DNA of 64,000 bases. Source: Candidatus Thiothrix sulfatifontis. GTDB taxonomy: Bacteria > Pseudomonadota > Gammaproteobacteria > Thiotrichales > Thiotrichaceae. The stretch covers positions 1,426,001-1,490,000 of the forward strand of contig CP094685.1 of assembly GCA_022828425.1 (NCBI GenBank). The letters are read 5' to 3'. Made by a program: the position numbers and the translations under genes. The stretch's first letter is position 1. The number at the start of each line of letters is the position of its first letter. A model generated the notes under the pieces. The model made no database searches. It had not been told where the DNA came from and worked only from the letters and a program-made list of their open reading frames with translations. Positions 34,771 through 44,577 of this stretch are shown in pieces.

Positions 34771-35466
34771 CTACTTCTGCGTTGTGTTCTTCATCGGGTG
34801 GATGGTGATGTGTTTCGCCACTTTTTGAGCATGAGACTCCAGTAAACAATCGGCAAAGGTAATTTGGAATGTTGATACCAGTAACATTTGCTTCCGTTCG
34901 CCAGAAATTTGCGCCAAGTGCATCGCCAAGATAATTGAAACACTGTTGGACGCTCGTACTGCTTGGTGAATCAAAACAGGCGGATAGCCTTTGCTGTGAC
35001 GATTCAAAACGTGAATGCCCCCGTGTACATAAGAGCTTAATGGTTTCCATGAATGCTCTTTAAATTGCAATAGCAAGTTCATTATGTCGGTGGGTGCTTT
35101 GCCCTCTAATTCTTGTAGCATTTGGGTCATCATCGACAATCTATCAGCTTTCTTGGCTTTTTCATGGGTGAATTCTCCCATGAGTTGCGCAGTCACTTTG
35201 TCACTGGCGGCGTATTGCAACCATACCGCACGTACCAGTGCTTCGTACTGAAGCCGTAACAGGCTAATGGCTGACGTGAAATTATCATTTGCAATCAGTA
35301 TTTTGACGCTTTCGGCGTGTTCAAAGCCTACCGCGCACATAATGCGGCTGGATGCTATGCGGTCAGATACGCCCTCAAAACTGTTAGGCACAAAACGTGT
35401 CAACGCAGTATCCAGTAATGTGGAGCGCTGTAATAACTGGTTGAGTTCGTCACTCGTTGGGGTCAT
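34771..35466 (-). CDS. uncharacterised helical protein
   Basis: This 231-residue protein is predicted mostly helical, with FTSAISLLRLQYEALVRAVW and HSWKPLSSYVHGGIHVLNRH as its most conserved-looking stretches (the pattern RLQYE...R plus a C-terminal YVHGG). I associate it loosely with DUF5677/DUF6988-like proteins found near defence or mobile genes, but the assignment is weak. No signal peptide or membrane segment. It is upstream of the AAA/M41 gene on the same strand with a 32-base gap, so cotranscription is possible. Confidence 0.7.
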   Translation of the reverse strand: MTPTSDELNQLLQRSTLLDTALTRFVPNSFEGVSDRIASSRIMCAVGFEHAESVKILIANDNFTSAISLLRLQYEALVRAVWLQYAASDKVTAQLMGEFTHEKAKKADRLSMMTQMLQELEGKAPTDIMNLLLQFKEHSWKPLSSYVHGGIHVLNRHSKGYPPVLIHQAVRASNSVSIILAMHLAQISGERKQMLLVSTFQITFADCLLESHAQKVAKHITIHPMKNTTQK

Positions 35467-35547
35467 AACACTCGCTTGTTATCAGTGGATGAAAGAAATA
35501 TTGATTTAACAACAAGAATGATTATAACGCTAAAACCTCTCAGACTT

Positions 35548-35561
35548 TCCAGTAAACTGGA
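35548..35561. promoter_or_regulatory. palindrome upstream of the DMT transporter
   Basis: TCCAGT and ACTGGA flank AA, 31 bases before the transporter start; a possible operator. No regulator gene is adjacent. Confidence 0.25.
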
Positions 35562-35591
35562 CAGACTGTCGATTACAGAAAGGTTTTATGC

Positions 35592-36512
35592 ATGTCACCG
35601 CGCTGGCAACACAATATTGCATTGCTTACGTTATTTTATTCCGCCACCTTGTGGGGCTTGTTTTGGTATCCATTCCGCTTGTTGGATGACTTGGGAGTGG
35701 GCGGATTACTCGCCACCTGTATTGCGTATGCGTTGCCCACCTTGGTCATCGGCTGGTATTACGCCAAAGGGCTATGGCAAGTGCGTAGCCAGTGGTTTTG
35801 GCTGTTGATCTTGGCGATCACTTCTGGTTGGAGCAACGTCGGTTACGTATTGGGCGCATTAGACGGCGAAATCATGCGCGTCTTGCTGCTGTTTTACTTG
35901 TCACCGCTATGGACAGTAGTATTCGCCCGCGTTTTTCTGCATGAACGTTTGAACCGCGTGGGGTGGTCAGTCATTGTGCTGTCGTTGTGCGGGGCAGTCA
36001 TTATGTTGTGGCAACCCGATGGGCGTTTGCCGCTGCCGAGTAATCAGGCAGAATGGTTGGGCTTATCCGCTGGAGTCACCTTTGCATTGAGCATTGTCGC
36101 GGGGCGTTATCTGGGCGTAGACGTCAGCGAAGGCGTGAAAACCTTAAGCGTATGGCTGGGGGTGAGCGTCTTGACGGGATTGGGTTTGCTGCTCATGCCG
36201 CATAGCGGTGGCTGGCAAGTATTTTCAACATCAGCGATGGTTTTGTTAGTGGGTTTGGCGGTGTTGGTGGGGAGTGTCACCTACGCAGTGCAATACGGCA
36301 TTGCGCGAGTGCCAGCCAGCCAATCCAATGTCATTTTCCTGTTTGAACTGGTGGTGGCGGCTATTGCTGCCTATTGGTTAACCCAAGAGCGCATGGATTG
36401 GAACGAATGGGGCGGGGCGGTCATGATTCTTGCCTCCAGCCTGTTTTCGGGGCAGATGCAAGCTACCACGCCGCTCAAGGAAACGTCACCACGGTCCACC
36501 CCTCTGGCTTGA
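35592..36512 (+). CDS. EamA/DMT family transporter
   Basis: The 306-residue protein has ten hydrophobic segments in two five-helix EamA repeats, starting LLTLFYSATLWGLFWYPFR. The second repeat starts near LGLSAGVTFALSIVAGRYLG, and the late helix VPASQSNVIFLFELVVAAIAAYWL carries the usual E-L-V motif. These drug/metabolite transporters export or import small molecules; the substrate is unknown. AAAGG precedes the ATG, and a TCCAGT/ACTGGA palindrome (35548-35561) lies upstream. Its last 38 bases overlap the convergent small gene. Confidence 0.88.
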   Translation: MSPRWQHNIALLTLFYSATLWGLFWYPFRLLDDLGVGGLLATCIAYALPTLVIGWYYAKGLWQVRSQWFWLLILAITSGWSNVGYVLGALDGEIMRVLLLFYLSPLWTVVFARVFLHERLNRVGWSVIVLSLCGAVIMLWQPDGRLPLPSNQAEWLGLSAGVTFALSIVAGRYLGVDVSEGVKTLSVWLGVSVLTGLGLLLMPHSGGWQVFSTSAMVLLVGLAVLVGSVTYAVQYGIARVPASQSNVIFLFELVVAAIAAYWLTQERMDWNEWGGAVMILASSLFSGQMQATTPLKETSPRSTPLA

Positions 36513-36864
36513 TGCTGCCATCGGATAGCAGGATTTTCTCCACAGCAGGCGTTGAGGCATAACGCTGCAAATTTTCTTCGCTCATCCGCCCAAATGCAGT
36601 GCGGAAAATGGCCTCTCTGGATTTCAGGGAGGCAAGCTCCCCCAGCAAGGCTTTATCCGTTCCCACCACAATCTTTTTGTAACGAGTATTCGCTTCTCGC
36701 GCTGCAATCCAGCGTTCCATCGCCGCGAATTGCGATTTCAAGGCATACGAGGTATCGACCACGATCAGCACATCTGGCTGGTGTTGGCTCAGGTAAACGT
36801 GCGTACCCGCCCAAGCTGCGGCGTGTAGCACTAAAAACAAACCAAAGATTTTTAAGCCTTTCAC
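36475..36864 (-). CDS. small exported protein with degenerate vWA-like start
   Basis: This 129-residue protein has an N-terminal hydrophobic signal or anchor (IFGLFLVLHAAAWAG). A stretch resembling the first strand and MIDAS start of a von Willebrand A domain follows (DVLIVVDTSYALKSQFAAME), but the full DxSxS is not kept. The rest is short. It lies 17 bases after the vWA lipoprotein gene on the same strand, and the three genes 39247-36475 appear to form one operon. Its 3' end overlaps the transporter gene. Confidence 0.7.
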   Translation of the reverse strand: MKGLKIFGLFLVLHAAAWAGTHVYLSQHQPDVLIVVDTSYALKSQFAAMERWIAAREANTRYKKIVVGTDKALLGELASLKSREAIFRTAFGRMSEENLQRYASTPAVEKILLSDGSIKPEGWTVVTFP

Positions 36865-36881
36865 GCGCTGCCTCCTCTGGC

Positions 36882-38555
36882 TTATATTTCCGAATTCAGC
36901 AAATTACCGATGCGGAAGGAGGCGGAACCCGCACTCGATTCGGTATACGCGCCTTCTGCCAGACTCGCCATTTCCTTGAGTTCGGGCGAACTCAGTTCGT
37001 AAGCAATGGTGTGAATCGGGATGCCGACCAGTTCCAGCAAGGTTTTGGTTTGCTCGAAATCCACGCCCATATTGGTTTCACCGTCGGATAAGACGAAGAT
37101 CACGGTTTTGTAATCCGGGTGGGTCTTTTTGAATTCACTCAGCAAATTCGCCGCCACTAAAGTGGCACTGTAAGTTGCGGTTTTGCCGCCCACCGAAAGC
37201 TGTTCCACCGCGCCGTTAAACAAGGATTTTTGTTGCACGTTGAACGGGTTAATCGGCAAATCCACGTTCACGGTATCGTTGTACGACACCAAACCAATCG
37301 CATTATTGGCACTGATCAGGTCGGAGGATTCGATCAGGGCTTTTTTCAGATTTTTAATGCGCTCGCCTTCCATTGAGCCGGAAATATCGGTAACAAACAC
37401 TGCCGCAACGGGTTTGCCGCCGGACTTTTTCTGTTTCCAAAGTTTTTGCGCTTGGGCGATTGTGTTGCCATCGGGAATTTTGTAGGCATCGCGGAAATCG
37501 GGGCTGGTTTCAAAGCCGTACTTGGTTAGCACTGCTTTTTGGGTAGCAATGTAGTTAGCAAACAGCCTCAAGGTTTCCAACTCCGCCGGGTCAGCTTCGC
37601 TGGTGGCGTACAGCGGGTTGTCGTGGCGCACCCCGAACGGCACGAATTGGTAATCATCCATGCCGGTGGCACTTAACCAGGTTTGTTCGCTGCCGACAAA
37701 GCCATCCAATACGCCGCTACCCATGGCGGCGTCACGCATTTGCAGGGTGTTTTGCGCCACAAACGGTACACCAAGCTGGAAGGCTTCAAACGCGCTGGCA
37801 ACATCCGGCGATAACATTTGGCTGTGATCGCCTTTGGCAAACGCATCCAGCACCGTGATTAAGAAGTTTAACCCGGTGGCGGATTGGTAAGGGTTGGTGT
37901 AACCCATTGCAAATTCGCCGCTGCTGACGTTGGTGAGCAATTTGGCAACGTCAAGCTTGCCATCGGTGGTAATCAGGTCGAGTTTGGTTTTCCGTGCAAT
38001 CACCCCGCCAACGCTGGACGCAGTTACGTCGGCAATCGTGGTGAGTTTATTGCTGCTGCTATTCACCAAACTGCCCCACAAGGCATTCGCGGGGGAATAG
38101 GCTTCGGCAATGTATTGCCCGGTCATAATGAATTGCGCCCCTAACCCGGAATCGAGCTTGCGGATGGTAATCGCGGCTTTTTTGCCGTTGCTCAAGGTTT
38201 GGCGTTGTTGGTTGAAATTTTCCGCTAACTCTAGGTACACGCCATCCAAGCCTTTGCCTGCTTTGTCGGCAGAGGTGAAAATTTCTGCGACTTCGATGTC
38301 GTTGCTGTCGGTTACGTCCAGCAACAGCGGGTATTCGGCTAAATCCGGCAACATTGCCAGCAAATTGGTGCGGGTCAATTGGATATTAGCGCGGTACTGG
38401 TTTTCGCGCTGGGTGGGCTGAATCTCGGTTTGTACCAGTTCGGCGACTTTGGCTTCGGCTTTTTCTTTGGTGTCGAGGGTTTCGCCGCAACCGCTTAATG
38501 CGGTGGCGATTAAGCAAGCGAGGGCGGTGAAAGTGAGTGTGTTGCGCATATTCAT
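36882..38555 (-). CDS. vWA-domain lipoprotein with solute-binding-like N-terminal domain
   Basis: The 557-residue protein has a lipoprotein signal (LIATALSGCG, Cys 23). A periplasmic-binding-protein-like domain follows (residues ~75-370; for example LDVTDSNDIEVAEIFTSAD, FAMGYTNPYQSATGLNFL). A C-terminal von Willebrand A domain has an intact MIDAS: DISGS at 390-394, a Thr around the TYSAT stretch, and VLSDGETNMG. It probably binds a ligand or partner in a metal-dependent way on the periplasmic side. Similar SBP-plus-vWA proteins occur beside toxic-anion-resistance (TelA-like) genes; none is seen here. It is coupled to the upstream gene by a 4-base overlap. Confidence 0.85.
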   Translation of the reverse strand: MNMRNTLTFTALACLIATALSGCGETLDTKEKAEAKVAELVQTEIQPTQRENQYRANIQLTRTNLLAMLPDLAEYPLLLDVTDSNDIEVAEIFTSADKAGKGLDGVYLELAENFNQQRQTLSNGKKAAITIRKLDSGLGAQFIMTGQYIAEAYSPANALWGSLVNSSSNKLTTIADVTASSVGGVIARKTKLDLITTDGKLDVAKLLTNVSSGEFAMGYTNPYQSATGLNFLITVLDAFAKGDHSQMLSPDVASAFEAFQLGVPFVAQNTLQMRDAAMGSGVLDGFVGSEQTWLSATGMDDYQFVPFGVRHDNPLYATSEADPAELETLRLFANYIATQKAVLTKYGFETSPDFRDAYKIPDGNTIAQAQKLWKQKKSGGKPVAAVFVTDISGSMEGERIKNLKKALIESSDLISANNAIGLVSYNDTVNVDLPINPFNVQQKSLFNGAVEQLSVGGKTATYSATLVAANLLSEFKKTHPDYKTVIFVLSDGETNMGVDFEQTKTLLELVGIPIHTIAYELSSPELKEMASLAEGAYTESSAGSASFRIGNLLNSEI

Positions 38556-39247
38556 GACTGAGTTCCTGTGTGGCTGGCGGTTTGCGCCAAACTGACTAAA
38601 CGCGCCAAGGTGTCGAGCTGCGCAAATTCGCTGACTGAGCGAATATTGGCGACTTCCACGGCGGTTTCGTTTAAGGCAGTGAAGAATTTATCGTTTTCGG
38701 CGAGTAACGTGGTGATGCGTTGTTGTTGTTCCTGATGCAAATCCGATTGCGCGGCTTGGCGGTTTAATCCGGCAAGGCTATGCCCGACCGCCACCATGTC
38801 GGTGAGGTTTTGCACGACGTGTTCTTGCACACTACGCGCCGCATTCAAGTAGGTAATCGGCGCGAATTGTTTGCCGATAAAACGGGTTTCCACCACCGCA
38901 CGGTAATCGTCGAGAATGTCGGTGAGGGTATTGGCTTGTTTCACACCGGCAGTAATGTTTAATTCGGTTAAAGATGCACGGGCATTGTCCAAGCGTTGTA
39001 TTAGGGTGGCGTGTTCGCGCAGGTTGCGTTCGTTTAGCCACAAAGCTTCGTCCTGCATTTTGTAACCGAGCAGGCGGTACAGCAACGGCACGCTGAGCGC
39101 GATTAAAACCGCCGCTACGGTATAAATACCCAGCAGCCACCACGGGGCTTGAAACCACCAAGCAAACAAGCCAACTAACGCCGCCGAGAGTGCCAGCGCA
39201 AACAGGGTGTATGCCTTGATGGTGTTATAAGGATTTGGGGCAGAAAT
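38552..39247 (-). CDS. two-helix membrane protein with coiled-coil tail
   Basis: The conservative frame starts at TTG 39169 (205 residues), inside a hydrophobic region. Reading further upstream in frame gives SAPNPYNTIKAYTLFALALS, a sensible N-terminus plus a first membrane helix. The only well-placed start is then ATT at 39245-39247, eight bases after GAGGAG. This gives 231 residues with two helices (TLFALALSAALVGLFAWWF and LLGIYTVAAVLIALSVPLLY) and a soluble helical domain. A rare ATT start is known for infC. Function unknown; it is first in the vWA operon and overlaps it by 4 bases (ATGA). Confidence 0.7.
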   Translation of the reverse strand: MSAPNPYNTIKAYTLFALALSAALVGLFAWWFQAPWWLLGIYTVAAVLIALSVPLLYRLLGYKMQDEALWLNERNLREHATLIQRLDNARASLTELNITAGVKQANTLTDILDDYRAVVETRFIGKQFAPITYLNAARSVQEHVVQNLTDMVAVGHSLAGLNRQAAQSDLHQEQQQRITTLLAENDKFFTALNETAVEVANIRSVSEFAQLDTLARLVSLAQTASHTGTQS

Positions 39248-39394
39248 AGACGTTCTCCTCGCACAATTTCATTTAAAGGCTATTGTAGAAGCATATCGCC
39301 TCGTTGTGTTAGCCATACGATAAACTGCTGTGCAAGGGGTTAAGTGTTAAGTCATTCAGTTATCATTAAGTTTGATTCGTGTGCATAAAAATAA

Positions 39395-39519
39395 ATCATG
39401 ACCAATTTATTATTACAAGCGCTAGAATTCAAGTCACTGAATCTCCTTATCTAGTGACTTGGTTGAGAAGCTTTCAGCATTTTACGCCCATCGATTCCCC
39501 TGTTTCGATGGGCGTTTTT
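39395..39519 (+). ncRNA. candidate small RNA with CUCCUU loop and intrinsic terminator
   Basis: No open frame explains this stretch, yet it has two strong plus-strand structures. CAAGTCACT (39430-39438) pairs with AGTGACTTG (39453-39461) around a 14-base loop containing TCTCCTTAT, an anti-Shine-Dalgarno sequence. An 11-bp terminator stem follows (39484-39515) with a T-run. The 5' end is not known; weak promoter-like AT-rich sequence lies near 39360-39390. It is convergent with thiC and divergent from the vWA operon, so the terminator serves no visible plus-strand gene. Confidence 0.5.
39484..39519 (+). terminator. intrinsic terminator (plus strand)
   Basis: ACGCCCATCGA (39484-39494) pairs with TCGATGGGCGT (39505-39515) over a 10-base loop, followed by TTTT. 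On the minus strand the same stem follows thiC but lacks a U-tract. Confidence 0.85.
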
Positions 39520-39521
39520 CG

Positions 39522-41627
<2,106 letters not shown>

Positions 41628-41666
41628 TTATGCTGTTGCTTTAGGGTATTAAGCAGGAGCTTCTGC

Positions 41667-41954
41667 ATGAACGATTTAGTTGTACGTCCCCACTGTGCCG
41701 TGCCGTCGGAAGTGCTCAAAGCGCTCTTGGTGGCGGGGATTGCCGGGGTGATTTTCCTCAGCATTGCACGTTTGATGGGGGTCAACGTGCCTGCTGTATT
41801 AATCATCGGTGTGATTGGCTTTTTTTTGGTGGGTGCTGTTCTGGCATCGCATTGGTTGTCCATCCTCCGCAGACCTAGCTTGGTTTTACTGGTTGGGACG
41901 ATTTCCATCGTGGCAGCCGTGCAATTGCAGGATGCTATTTTGAGCCTTATCTAG
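41667..41954 (+). CDS. small membrane protein, unknown function
   Basis: This 95-residue protein has three hydrophobic segments (ALLVAGIAGVIFLSIARL, AVLIIGVIGFFLVGAVLAS, SLVLLVGTISIVAAVQL) and AGGAG before its ATG. It is divergent from the thiC riboswitch leader. No family recognised. The next small gene follows about 80 bases later on the same strand. Confidence 0.72.
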   Translation: MNDLVVRPHCAVPSEVLKALLVAGIAGVIFLSIARLMGVNVPAVLIIGVIGFFLVGAVLASHWLSILRRPSLVLLVGTISIVAAVQLQDAILSLI

Positions 41955-42037
41955 TTGTCGCATCGATTTTGCGCAAAGCAATGTCAGGGAATTTGAGCTA
42001 CATTTATATTTTTGTGTCAGGTGTCAAAGGAGTGCTC

Positions 42038-42247
42038 GTGACCAAGTGGCTCATTAACAGTGTGACTGATTTGCTGATTGCGTTTGGCTTGGCGACACTG
42101 TTGTTGTTTGTTGGTTCGGTAAATTACCCTGAGCTGTTCCCGCAGCGGTTTGTTCAGTATTGGGCGGGTGTCACGCCTAATACAGTGCCCGCTGTGTCGG
42201 CAGCGACCGTTCAGCAAGTTTCCGCCGTCACACAGGTGCAACATTAG
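42038..42247 (+). CDS. small single-helix membrane protein, unknown function
   Basis: GTG 42038 follows AAAGGAG at good distance and gives 69 residues; the open frame extends to 41969 but without a ribosome site. It has one membrane helix (LLIAFGLATLLLFVG) and a Thr/Val/Ala/Gln-rich tail. It ends 25 bases before rnpB. No family recognised. Confidence 0.6.
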   Translation: MTKWLINSVTDLLIAFGLATLLLFVGSVNYPELFPQRFVQYWAGVTPNTVPAVSAATVQQVSAVTQVQH

Positions 42248-42272
42248 CGCGTATCTGTTATGTTGCGCTCCA

Positions 42273-42621
<349 letters not shown>

Positions 42622-42806
42622 TATCTTTTTATTATTATTTATTCAGTCCGTTAATCCCCAATAATAACCCGCTCATTCTTCACCTGCTTTCTTAAGAATA
42701 TTTTCTAAACGCTTGATAGTAAAACAGTTTGTTGGAATAATTCCGATGGATTTGTTTTGTTTTTGTTCTTCATTATTTTATTTAAAGCAATTTTGGTCTG
42801 ATTTTA

Positions 42807-42835
42807 TTGACACATACAGGCTGTCTGCCTATATT
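42807..42835 (+). promoter_or_regulatory. sigma70 promoter of the dcw cluster
   Basis: TTGACA (42807-42812), a 17-base spacer and TATATT (42830-42835) make a near-consensus promoter 67 bases ahead of the mraZ start. It is the only strong promoter seen before the long mraZ-ftsZ series. Confidence 0.85.
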
Positions 42836-42844
42836 CCTTCTCAA

Positions 42845-42869
42845 GTGGAATAATGTGGAAAAAAGTGGG
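42845..42869 (+). promoter_or_regulatory. MraZ operator repeats
   Basis: GTGGA, GTGGA and GTGGG start at 42845, 42855 and 42865, exactly 10 bases apart, just after the predicted transcription start. MraZ is known to bind arrays of TGGGN-type repeats with this spacing before its own gene. Confidence 0.8.
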
Positions 42870-42901
42870 GTTTGCTCCCATTTTAAATGGAATCGAGTGG
42901 C

Positions 42902-43357
42902 ATGTTTCGTGGTATTTCCAATATATCGATTGATCCTAAGGGCAGGCTGGCTATGCCCGCTAAGTATCGTGAAGACATTGTGGAGAATGCGGCGGGACAG
43001 ATCGTTATCACGGTGGATCACACCGATAAGTGCTTACTTGTTTACCCAATGGATCAGTGGCTAAAGGTCGAGAAAACTCTCATGTCTTTGCCAAACATGA
43101 ATCGCCGGGTACGCAATATGCAACGTTTGATTTTGGGTCATGCCGCTGAATTGGAGTTGGACGCGCAAGGACGGGTGTTATTGCCAGCACCGCTGCGTGA
43201 ATACGCCAATCTTGATAAGCGTGCCGTGCTAGTCGGTCAAGCAAATAAACTGGAATTGTGGGACGCGGATACGTGGGAAGCCGCGCGTGAATCGTGGTTG
43301 TTGGAAGCCCAAGACGATGCCGAGGCTGCGGACGTTCTCGATCAAGTTTCCCTGTAA
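42902..43357 (+). CDS. mraZ: transcriptional regulator MraZ
   Basis: MraZ is a ring-shaped DNA-binding protein with two AbrB-like SpoVT units that represses the dcw operon. The first unit is FRGISNISIDPKGRLAMPAKYRE, the second AAELELDAQGRVLLPAPLREYA. ATG 42902 gives 151 residues, near the 152 of E. coli, and the family start MFRG; the open frame begins 15 bases earlier. It is first in the division/wall cluster, and its GTGG operator repeats lie just upstream. Confidence 0.96.
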   Translation: MFRGISNISIDPKGRLAMPAKYREDIVENAAGQIVITVDHTDKCLLVYPMDQWLKVEKTLMSLPNMNRRVRNMQRLILGHAAELELDAQGRVLLPAPLREYANLDKRAVLVGQANKLELWDADTWEAARESWLLEAQDDAEAADVLDQVSL

Positions 43358-43381
43358 TGCTGATAAAAGGTGGTTGATTCA

Positions 43382-44308
43382 GTGTTGAAACACGACACAG
43401 TGCTGTTGCAAGAAGCCGTGTACGGCTTGAATATCCAAGAGTCCGGCACTTATGTTGATGGCACGTATGGTCGTGGCGGTCATTCGGCATTGATTCTGGA
43501 AAGCTTGGGCGATAATGGGCGCCTGATTGTGATTGATAAAGATCCTGTGGCTATCGAACACGCCCGGCAGCGCTACGCAGCGGACGCGCGGGTATTTGTG
43601 TGGCACGGTTCGTTCCGGGATTTCCCGCAGGCACTGTTGGCAGCGGGAGTGACGGGTAAAATTCAAGGCATTTTGCTGGATCTGGGGGTTTCGTCGCCAC
43701 AATTGGATGATGCGGAGCGTGGTTTCAGCTTTATGCGGGAAGGACAACTGGACATGCGCATGGACATTTCCAGCGGTGAAAGCGCCGCGCAGTGGTTGAA
43801 TCACGCAGACGAGGCGCAAATTGCTGATATACTGTGGCGTTATGGTGAAGAGCGTTTTTCACGTCAAATTGCCAAAGAAATCGCACGTGTTCGGGTGAAT
43901 ACGCCCTTGGAAACCACGACGCAATTGGCTGATTTGATCGCCAGTGTGGTGCGCAAGCGTGAGCCGGGTAAAAACCCCGCTACCCGCAGTTTTCAAGCAA
44001 TTCGGATTAAGGTTAATCAGGAGTTGGATGATGTTGACGCCTGTTTGCAGCAAGCTGTGGAATGGTTGGCATTAGCCGGACGCTTAGTCGTCATTAGTTT
44101 TCATTCTCTTGAAGACCGTATTGTTAAACATTTTTTGCGTGATGTTTCCAGCGTGCCTAATTTGCCCAAAGGTTTGCCGGTAATGCCGACGTTTATTCAG
44201 CCGCCCATGACCATTATCGGCAAGGCCGTGCGTGCATCCGCCGCAGAGGTGGAGGGTAATGTTCGCTCGCGTAGTGCAATTATGCGCATTGGGGAGCGTT
44301 CGGCATGA
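43382..44308 (+). CDS. rsmH: 16S rRNA (cytosine-1402-N4) methyltransferase
   Basis: RsmH (MraW) methylates C1402 of 16S rRNA using SAM. The protein starts VLKHDTVLLQEAVYGLNI and has the SAM loop YVDGTYGRGGHSALIL, then LLDLGVSSPQLDDAERGFSF and VISFHSLEDRIVKHFLR. GTG 43382 lies 8-10 bases after AAGGTGG and gives 308 residues; GTG 43370 is also open. It sits 24 bases after mraZ and overlaps ftsL by 4 bases (ATGA). Confidence 0.95.
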   Translation: MLKHDTVLLQEAVYGLNIQESGTYVDGTYGRGGHSALILESLGDNGRLIVIDKDPVAIEHARQRYAADARVFVWHGSFRDFPQALLAAGVTGKIQGILLDLGVSSPQLDDAERGFSFMREGQLDMRMDISSGESAAQWLNHADEAQIADILWRYGEERFSRQIAKEIARVRVNTPLETTTQLADLIASVVRKREPGKNPATRSFQAIRIKVNQELDDVDACLQQAVEWLALAGRLVVISFHSLEDRIVKHFLRDVSSVPNLPKGLPVMPTFIQPPMTIIGKAVRASAAEVEGNVRSRSAIMRIGERSA

Positions 44309-44577
44309 ACCGTGGTGGCTTATTGAAATTGGCGCTGCTTTATTTTCTTGTGATTGGCTTGGCATTGATGATTGTGGTGAATCGTCATCATTCACGTCAA
44401 TTATTTGCTGAGTTGCAAAAGTTGGAAAAAGAGCGCGATGAATTGAGTGCAGCTTGGAGTCGTTTGAAATTGGAACAGAGTACCTTGCTGAATCAGGTAC
44501 ACGTGGAAAACCGTTCTAAACAGGTATTAAAAATGCAGAAACCCAGTGCTGATAATATTAAGGTAATTCGCGAGTGA
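44305..44577 (+). CDS. ftsL: cell division protein FtsL
   Basis: This 90-residue bitopic membrane protein has a membrane helix near the start (LLKLALLYFLVIGLALMIVV) and a periplasmic leucine-zipper coiled coil (FAELQKLEKERDELSAAWSRL). FtsL joins FtsB and FtsQ in the divisome and helps activate FtsWI. It is slightly shorter than the E. coli protein (121), lacking most of the cytoplasmic tail. It is placed between rsmH and ftsI, overlapping each by 4 bases. Confidence 0.92.
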   Translation: MNRGGLLKLALLYFLVIGLALMIVVNRHHSRQLFAELQKLEKERDELSAAWSRLKLEQSTLLNQVHVENRSKQVLKMQKPSADNIKVIRE

